Source: Desulfurivibrionaceae bacterium (GTDB lineage Bacteria; Desulfobacterota; Desulfobulbia; Desulfobulbales; VMSU01). From it: DNA of 64,000 bases. Position 1 is the stretch's first letter. Every line of letters begins with the position of its first letter. The notes below the pieces were generated by a model. That model had not been told where the DNA came from and did no database searches. It saw only the letters and a list, made by a program, of their open reading frames with translations. The stretch lies in assembly GCA_030145275.1 (NCBI GenBank), contig JAQYVV010000011.1:1-64000 (forward strand), given 5' to 3'. The position numbers and the translations under genes were made by a program. This document shows, in pieces, positions 58,712 to 64,000 of the stretch.

Positions 58712-59884
58712 ATGAAAAAAACAATCAAAACAGAAAAAAAGCCTATAAAACTCTGGCTTGATGATATTGAGGCCGGGGCTTTTGAACAGGCCAAAAACTT
58801 GGCCAATCTTCCCTTTGTCTATAAGCATATAGCGGTGATGCCAGATGCCCATCTAGGTTACGGCATGCCCATTGGCGGTGTTATGGCATCCGAGGAGATG
58901 GTTATCCCCAATGCCGTGGGTGTTGACATCGGCTGCGGTATGTGCGCGGTCAAAACATCCCTGACAAACATCTCCACCGAAAAGCTTAAGGCGGTCCTCA
59001 GCCAGATCAGAAACAAGGTGCCTTTAGGCTTTAAACATCACAAAAAGAGGCAAGACCATTCCCTCATGCCTAAGGTCGGGGAAGGCCAACTCGAAGACCT
59101 TTTTATCGTTTCCCGAGAATACGAGAACGCCTTGACCCAACTTGGCACCCTTGGCGGCGGCAATCACTTTATCGAAGTCCAGAAGGGCAACGATGGCCAT
59201 ATCTGGTTGATGATTCACTCCGGCAGCCGCAACTTAGGTTATAAGGTGGCCAATTACCACAACAGGTTGGCCTCTGATCTCAACCGGAAATGGAACTCAA
59301 AAATTCCGCCAAACTGGCAGCTCGCCTTTTTACCCATAGAGAGTGAGAGTGGTCAGAGTTATCTGCAGGAAATGCGCTATTGCGTCGATTTTGCCTTTGC
59401 CAACCGCAAATTGATGATGGAAAGGGTTAAAGAGGCTCTGATGGCGGTGATCACGCCGGTCTCCTTTGAGCCCCTGGTCAACATAGCCCATAATTATGCG
59501 GCGGAGGAGATTCACTTTAATCGTCGGGTCTTGGTGCATCGCAAAGGGGCAACACGGGCCCAGGCTGGGGAGATTGGCATAATCCCCGGTTCCCAAGGAT
59601 CCCCGAGCTATCTGGTTAAGGGTAGGGGCAACCCTGATAGCTTTTCCTCCTGCGCCCATGGCGCCGGCCGCAAGATGGGACGCAAACAGGCCCAGCGTCA
59701 ACTTGACCTGGGGCAAGAAATTAAACACATGGAGGATCAGGGGATCATCCATGCAATCCGCCATAAAGGCGACCTGGATGAGGCGGCTGGAGCCTATAAA
59801 AACATCGATGAGGTGATTGACAATCAGCTTGATCTGGTCGAGGTATTGGTGGAGCTGCGCCCTTTGGCAGTAATTAAAGGTTAG
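58712..59884 (+). CDS. rtcB: RNA-splicing ligase RtcB
   Basis: VMPDAHLGYGMPIGGVMAS...NAVGVDIGCGMCAVKT...LGTLGGGNHFIEVQ...HSGSRNLG...HNYAAEE...VHRKGATRA...IPGSQGSPSYLVKG...HGAGRKMGRKQA. Confidence 0.97.
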   Translation: MKKTIKTEKKPIKLWLDDIEAGAFEQAKNLANLPFVYKHIAVMPDAHLGYGMPIGGVMASEEMVIPNAVGVDIGCGMCAVKTSLTNISTEKLKAVLSQIRNKVPLGFKHHKKRQDHSLMPKVGEGQLEDLFIVSREYENALTQLGTLGGGNHFIEVQKGNDGHIWLMIHSGSRNLGYKVANYHNRLASDLNRKWNSKIPPNWQLAFLPIESESGQSYLQEMRYCVDFAFANRKLMMERVKEALMAVITPVSFEPLVNIAHNYAAEEIHFNRRVLVHRKGATRAQAGEIGIIPGSQGSPSYLVKGRGNPDSFSSCAHGAGRKMGRKQAQRQLDLGQEIKHMEDQGIIHAIRHKGDLDEAAGAYKNIDEVIDNQLDLVEVLVELRPLAVIKG

Positions 59885-59891
59885 AATTTTT

Positions 59892-59936
59892 ATAACTATT
59901 CAGGTAGGGCCTAAAAACGAGCATAACCACCGAATT
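59892..59936 (+). repeat. Dispersed repeat copy immediately 3' of rtcB
   Basis: ataactattcaggtagggcctaaaaacgagcataaccaccgaatt versus RC of 3050-3095 gtaactattcagctaggaccccaaaacgggcataaccaccgaatt. Confidence 0.8.
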
Positions 59937-60040
59937 GGTAAATTACCAATCGGTAAAATTATTGGTGGAATAAGTTAATTATATCAATGAAGTATGCTGT
60001 GTTGGTAAATTTTTGCTATCCCGTATGGCGTAATTTCAGG

Positions 60041-61621
60041 CTATAGTAAAAAAACCAGGTTGCACAGCCCAATCAGAAAACCCAGGAGGCCGCCGAAGAG
60101 GTTTATATATTTAAACTGTTCCTGCATAATACTCAGGAGCAGGTTTTCTAAACGGAGGAGGTCTAAGGAGTTAACCTTTTGGGTGACTATTTGTTTAATA
60201 TTGAGAGAGTCGACCAGGCTTGGCACCTCACGAATGAGTAGGGCGCTGGTTGCCTGCATCAGATATTCGCAAAATGCGGCTTGTACTTTTTTAGGCAGGA
60301 AATGGGTTAGGGGGCCAATGGAGCGTTTGATGAGATTGTTTTCAATCAGGTTTATGACTATTGTGTCAAGGATTCGCCGCACTTTGAGGGAACGCAGCAT
60401 GTGAATGGTCTGCTGAGCGGTCCATTCTTGGCCCCGTGCGACTCCCTCCTGGGAAAAAAGATCTGCTAATATATCACCCATGGGGCGTTCAGCCTGACTG
60501 TCCATTGCGTCCCTGATAATTGCAGTCAACGAGTCTGCTACGCTGGGGTTTTGGATCAGGGCCGTAACCTGGGCGATAACTAATGCCTTTATTTCAACAA
60601 TTTTTTCAGGGGGAACATTTTTGAGCAGGTCTGCAATTGGGGTGGAGGATATTTCTCGTATCTTTCCCTGTAAAGCAGAGCTTATTCTTTCCTGAACAGC
60701 CTCGTCTTGCATCCACTCTGCAATATCTTCCCCTTTATTATCGAGATATTCTTTGACCTTTTGCTCAATTAGTTCTGGGTTTAAAAAACCTCCGACAAGG
60801 GCTGCCATGGGGCCAAGGGAGCTGATGAAGGTGTCAATGGCTCCGCAGATACCTTTTAGGATCTTATCCTGCATTTTCGGCTCTGCGATGATGCTAGAGG
60901 CTTTGGCCAGAATGCTTGGGGCCTCTTCTTCAATTTTCAGAACCAAAAGATCGATGAGTTCTTGGGGGAGCAGGTCTTGCAGAGTTTTTCTTTCTATAAG
61001 GGCGGTGTTGAGCTTGTTGTCAATATAGGCGTTGATCCATTTTCCTGTTTCAGGGTTGGTCAGAAGCTTATGGACAGTGTCGTTCAGGCAAGAGTGGAGG
61101 TGCTCAATGTTTGTTTTTGGGATTGTTGAGTTGAGGTCTTTGGCAAGGAACTCATGAATATGGCCTGAGACTGTATCCGCAAGGCTTTGGGCAAATTTGT
61201 CGCTGTCTATATGGTTATGAATATATTTTAAAGTGCGGCCTTGAAGCACCTTGATTCCCACATGAAAATAGGACTGGAACCTGTTTGGGATTATTGTTGC
61301 AATGGGGCCAAGGTCCTTTTCCATGATATCTGTGACCCTGCCGGTTACCAGGAGATTGAGCTCATTCTTAAACCTTGTTTCTTCAAGAGCTGTACTGACA
61401 TCGGTGCTGGTCAAAAGATGGCTGCCGACCATCTCCCCGATGTTTTCAGCAAGATCTTCTCTTTTTGAGGGAATGACACCCGGGGTCATGGGGACTCTAA
61501 TCCCCAGGAAGCGCCAGGCCTTGAGGGGACGGAAAAGCATGCGGATAGCCACATAATTAGTCATGTAGCCAATGAAGGCGCCTAGGCACGGCGGAGCGAG
61601 ATAAATCAGATATTGTTCCAT
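60041..61621 (-). CDS. DUF445 family membrane protein
   Basis: GAFIGYMTNYVAIRMLFRPLKAWRFLGIRVPMTPGVIPSKREDLAENIGEMVGSHLLT; C-terminal GGLLGFLIGLCNLVFLL. Confidence 0.88.
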   Translation of the reverse strand: MEQYLIYLAPPCLGAFIGYMTNYVAIRMLFRPLKAWRFLGIRVPMTPGVIPSKREDLAENIGEMVGSHLLTSTDVSTALEETRFKNELNLLVTGRVTDIMEKDLGPIATIIPNRFQSYFHVGIKVLQGRTLKYIHNHIDSDKFAQSLADTVSGHIHEFLAKDLNSTIPKTNIEHLHSCLNDTVHKLLTNPETGKWINAYIDNKLNTALIERKTLQDLLPQELIDLLVLKIEEEAPSILAKASSIIAEPKMQDKILKGICGAIDTFISSLGPMAALVGGFLNPELIEQKVKEYLDNKGEDIAEWMQDEAVQERISSALQGKIREISSTPIADLLKNVPPEKIVEIKALVIAQVTALIQNPSVADSLTAIIRDAMDSQAERPMGDILADLFSQEGVARGQEWTAQQTIHMLRSLKVRRILDTIVINLIENNLIKRSIGPLTHFLPKKVQAAFCEYLMQATSALLIREVPSLVDSLNIKQIVTQKVNSLDLLRLENLLLSIMQEQFKYINLFGGLLGFLIGLCNLVFLL

Positions 61622-61641
61622 TATTGGTCTTTTAGTTGGTT

Positions 61642-61691
61642 GCGTAACTTCAGTTAGGGGCTGTAAACTGCCCTTAACTGGACAGTTACGC
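61642..61691. repeat. Intergenic palindrome, related to the GTAACT..CAG repeat family
   Basis: GCGTAACTTCAGTTAGGGGC-tgtaaact-GCCCTTAACTGGACAGTTACGC. Confidence 0.7.
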
Positions 61692-61693
61692 TA

Positions 61694-63436
61694 TTACTTT
61701 TGTAGGATTTTGCCTAAGGTTTCATCAACGGCAAGAGACTGTTCCATGCGGGCAGAGAGGAAATCATCAGTTAAATACTCCCTGCTCTCTTCGATTAGTG
61801 AACAGAGTTTGTCTATTTCACCATTTTGGGCCAATTCTAGCACCTTTTTCAGGCTTTCAGAGAAAGTGTCAACAATTTGTCGTCCCGCACCTTGGGCTGC
61901 CATAATTTCAGCGTAGGTTCTAGGGTTTTGCACATGTAATCGTGACATGGCAAGTATTCCGTAAAGGGAGGTCAGGGTAGAGTGACCGCCAATCTCTTTC
62001 GGAGTTATTCTATTGTCTTTCAATGCCATAGCCATGGCCACAGATATGGCTGTTGGCAATTTCTGGCTAACCCCCATGAGCAGGTCATGCTGGGCCGCAG
62101 AATCATGATATATATCGGCGCCGTGTTTATACAAAAAGGCCTCAAATTCACTGCAAAGAGAGCCTGACCGATTGGTCCTGACTAAAGCTGCGTTTTTGTC
62201 CTTCATATTGGCGGCCTTTGGCCCCCAGAGGTTGTGGACCAGCATGACTTCCACCGAATCCAAGGTTGATTCCAGGGCAGCGTTTATGGTCTCTTCTGCT
62301 TCTCCAGCCAGAAGAATCAGGGCCTGTCCTTCCTTGAGCAGAGGGCCATATTCCCTGATCGTTGGGGTCGTAGCTGATATTGGCACACAGATGACCACAA
62401 CGTCCACCATGTCTACCATGGTTTCTGGTCGAAGTTTTGTTGACCTGCCGGAGATCATGGTCTTGTACCCTTCATTTTCCAGTTTGCGGGCAAACCAGGT
62501 ACTCATGTCACCGCTGCCGATAAAACCAAAATTTTTGATATATTTAGTCCGCATATCGATCCTGGGATAACTTCCCAGAACTCGAAGGGCATTTGGTTCT
62601 TGGATAATTCGTTTTTCAAGGACGGGGACAATTTTAGCCATTTCCTGATCGTCGATATGCCCTTCCACTTCAAAATAAAATTGCAGTTTCTGGGTCTTGA
62701 TGTCGGTTGCTGTCTGCATGTCCATGATGTTTATGCCGCGTCTGGAAAATTCACCCAGCATATCGTACAACAATCCGACTCTGTCCGGCAGAGGATTGGT
62801 GAAAAAGGCGGTGGCATCGTATCCGGTGGGTACCGTCATTTCAGGACCGAGGACGGCGTATCGTGTCCGGTTGTGGGCGGCAACCTCACGCTGGCGGACC
62901 ACAAGGCCTTGTGATTTTAGGATTGTTTCAGCCTCGATTACACCGTGATCCCTTAAATTATGTTCTTTGACTCTGCTAATGGCCTGTTTGCTGCTGTTTA
63001 CTGTCAAAAGGACGGCATCTGGGAAATTGGCAGAGATAAATTCTTCACACTGTTTCAGCAGGGTGGATGTGCCGCAAATTACCTCAATTGGATGTTGATC
63101 GTCCAGGGAACCAAAAGAGAGGTGTATAGGCTGGATAATGTTATCTATCCAAAAACCCTTTTTTATGTGGTCTAGTAGCCTGACATTTTTACTTTCGCCC
63201 TCGCGGGTGTTATATATGGGGATGATTGCGAAATCGGCCTCATTGTCTTCAAAGGCGTGAATTGCGCTTGAAGGGTCGGAAAACAGTAAAAGATCAGCAT
63301 CTGGGTGGTATTGCCTGGCTGCCTGACTTGCGTGGGATAGTTCTGGTCCCAGAGTCGCTATTGTTGCCATCGGTTTTGTTCCGGATTTGAAATTGAATTT
63401 TTTGAAAGAGTGGCTGGCTAATTTGTTTCGGCTCAT
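61694..63436 (-). CDS. Prephenate dehydratase - ACT - prephenate dehydrogenase-like fusion protein
   Basis: N-terminus ATIATLGPELSHASQAARQY...NRTRYAVLGPE; ACT DRVGLLYDMLGEFSRRGINIMDMQT; C-terminus NFGFIGSGDMSTWFARKLENEGYKTMISGRS...VVVICVPISATTPTI...HNLWGPKA. Likely start 63370. Confidence 0.83.
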   Translation of the reverse strand: MSRNKLASHSFKKFNFKSGTKPMATIATLGPELSHASQAARQYHPDADLLLFSDPSSAIHAFEDNEADFAIIPIYNTREGESKNVRLLDHIKKGFWIDNIIQPIHLSFGSLDDQHPIEVICGTSTLLKQCEEFISANFPDAVLLTVNSSKQAISRVKEHNLRDHGVIEAETILKSQGLVVRQREVAAHNRTRYAVLGPEMTVPTGYDATAFFTNPLPDRVGLLYDMLGEFSRRGINIMDMQTATDIKTQKLQFYFEVEGHIDDQEMAKIVPVLEKRIIQEPNALRVLGSYPRIDMRTKYIKNFGFIGSGDMSTWFARKLENEGYKTMISGRSTKLRPETMVDMVDVVVICVPISATTPTIREYGPLLKEGQALILLAGEAEETINAALESTLDSVEVMLVHNLWGPKAANMKDKNAALVRTNRSGSLCSEFEAFLYKHGADIYHDSAAQHDLLMGVSQKLPTAISVAMAMALKDNRITPKEIGGHSTLTSLYGILAMSRLHVQNPRTYAEIMAAQGAGRQIVDTFSESLKKVLELAQNGEIDKLCSLIEESREYLTDDFLSARMEQSLAVDETLGKILQK

Positions 63437-63564
63437 TTATACATGAACTTAGAGATTTTATCACGAATAAATGTGCTACGAGTTTGCAGTAATTAAACTT
63501 TCGCACCCAAGGGGCATAAATGTGGTTAGTGTTTCAGCTTCTTTACTAAAGACCAAGGGGAAAA

Positions 63565-64000
63565 GTGAAAAAAGGCAGTATTGAAGAGTATCTTGCCGCA
63601 TTGCAAGGGTCGGTAAAATTTGGCCCGCAAGTGGTCTGGCTTGAAAAAATTGCGGGGAGGAGTGCTGGGTATTCTGAGCCTGAAAAACCTTGGGCAGCAA
63701 AGCTTCAGAAGGTGCTTGTCGGTATGGGCCTGGAAAATGGTTTGTATAAACACCAGGCTGAGGCAGTGAACAAAATTCGCGCCGGCGCCAACGTGATAGT
63801 GGCCACTCCCACGGCTAGTGGCAAGAGTTTTATCTATAACTTGCCGGTTTTTGAGCATCTGCTGGCGCATCCCGATAAACACGCTTTATACCTTTTTCCG
63901 CTTAAGGCACTGGCCCAGGATCAGCTCCAGGCCATTGAAAAAATTTCATCTCTGCTGCCTGAAAATATCCGCCCCCGGGCGGCCATTTATGATGGTGATA
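63565..64000 (+). CDS. DEAD/DEAH-box helicase, N-terminal part (continues past window)
   Basis: GTG start with aagggg RBS: VKKGSIEEYLAALQGSVKFGPQVVWLEKIAG...LYKHQAEAVNKIRAGANVIVATPTASGKSFIYNLPVFEHLLAHPDKHALYLFPLKALAQDQLQAIEKI; absent from ORF track. Confidence 0.88.
   Translation, partial: MKKGSIEEYLAALQGSVKFGPQVVWLEKIAGRSAGYSEPEKPWAAKLQKVLVGMGLENGLYKHQAEAVNKIRAGANVIVATPTASGKSFIYNLPVFEHLLAHPDKHALYLFPLKALAQDQLQAIEKISSLLPENIRPRAAIYDGD

Noticed and set aside
63526-63882. Minus-strand ORF 118 aa
   Set aside because: Antisense to the well-supported helicase N-terminus (Walker A ATPTASGKS).
1-64000. tRNA/rRNA genes and prophage genes
   Set aside because: None recognised on reading; phage-like domains present (gp25, gp27/gp5) are explained by the T6SS.

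Overview
The window looks like a Desulfobacterota-type chromosome segment (lineage inferred from gene content only). It has four parts. (1) About 0-16 kb, minus strand: anaerobic cobalamin biosynthesis and corrinoid uptake, with cbiET (GTG start, cut by the window edge and absent from the ORF track), cbiD, cbiC, cbiA, an ABC importer, cbiK, tonB/exbD/exbB, two more BtuF-like proteins (one fused to CbiZ), and a BtuB-like receptor. Two promoter/cobalamin-riboswitch/terminator modules control this part. (2) About 17.9-47.2 kb: a complete type VI secretion system (TssA,B,C,E,F,G,H,I,J,K,L,M, PAAR and a probable Hcp) with unusual passengers: a split spike, an ANL/acyl-CoA-synthetase-fold protein, a four-repeat zinc-ribbon protein, a 786-aa orphan protein, and a PAAR gene whose -1 frame runs directly into a Trm112-type zinc ribbon plus methyltransferase with no ordinary start codon. 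(3) About 47.3-53.4 kb: a decayed junction with an IS21 remnant, a third cobalamin riboswitch lacking its terminator, an octaheme cytochrome, a tandem NosL-like lipoprotein and gene fragments. (4) About 53.4-64 kb: HPF-cold-shock fusion, PLD-like protein, EEP phosphodiesterase with tandem CBM21-like motifs, Pcm, RtcB, DUF445, a prephenate dehydratase-ACT-prephenate dehydrogenase fusion, and the start of a DEAD/DEAH helicase. The best leads are the frameshift-linked PAAR/methyltransferase candidate effector, the unusual T6SS accessory genes, the T6SS island bracketed by same-orientation riboswitch copies and IS elements, and a dispersed repeat found just 3' of genes. All family calls are by eye from the sequence; no searches were run.
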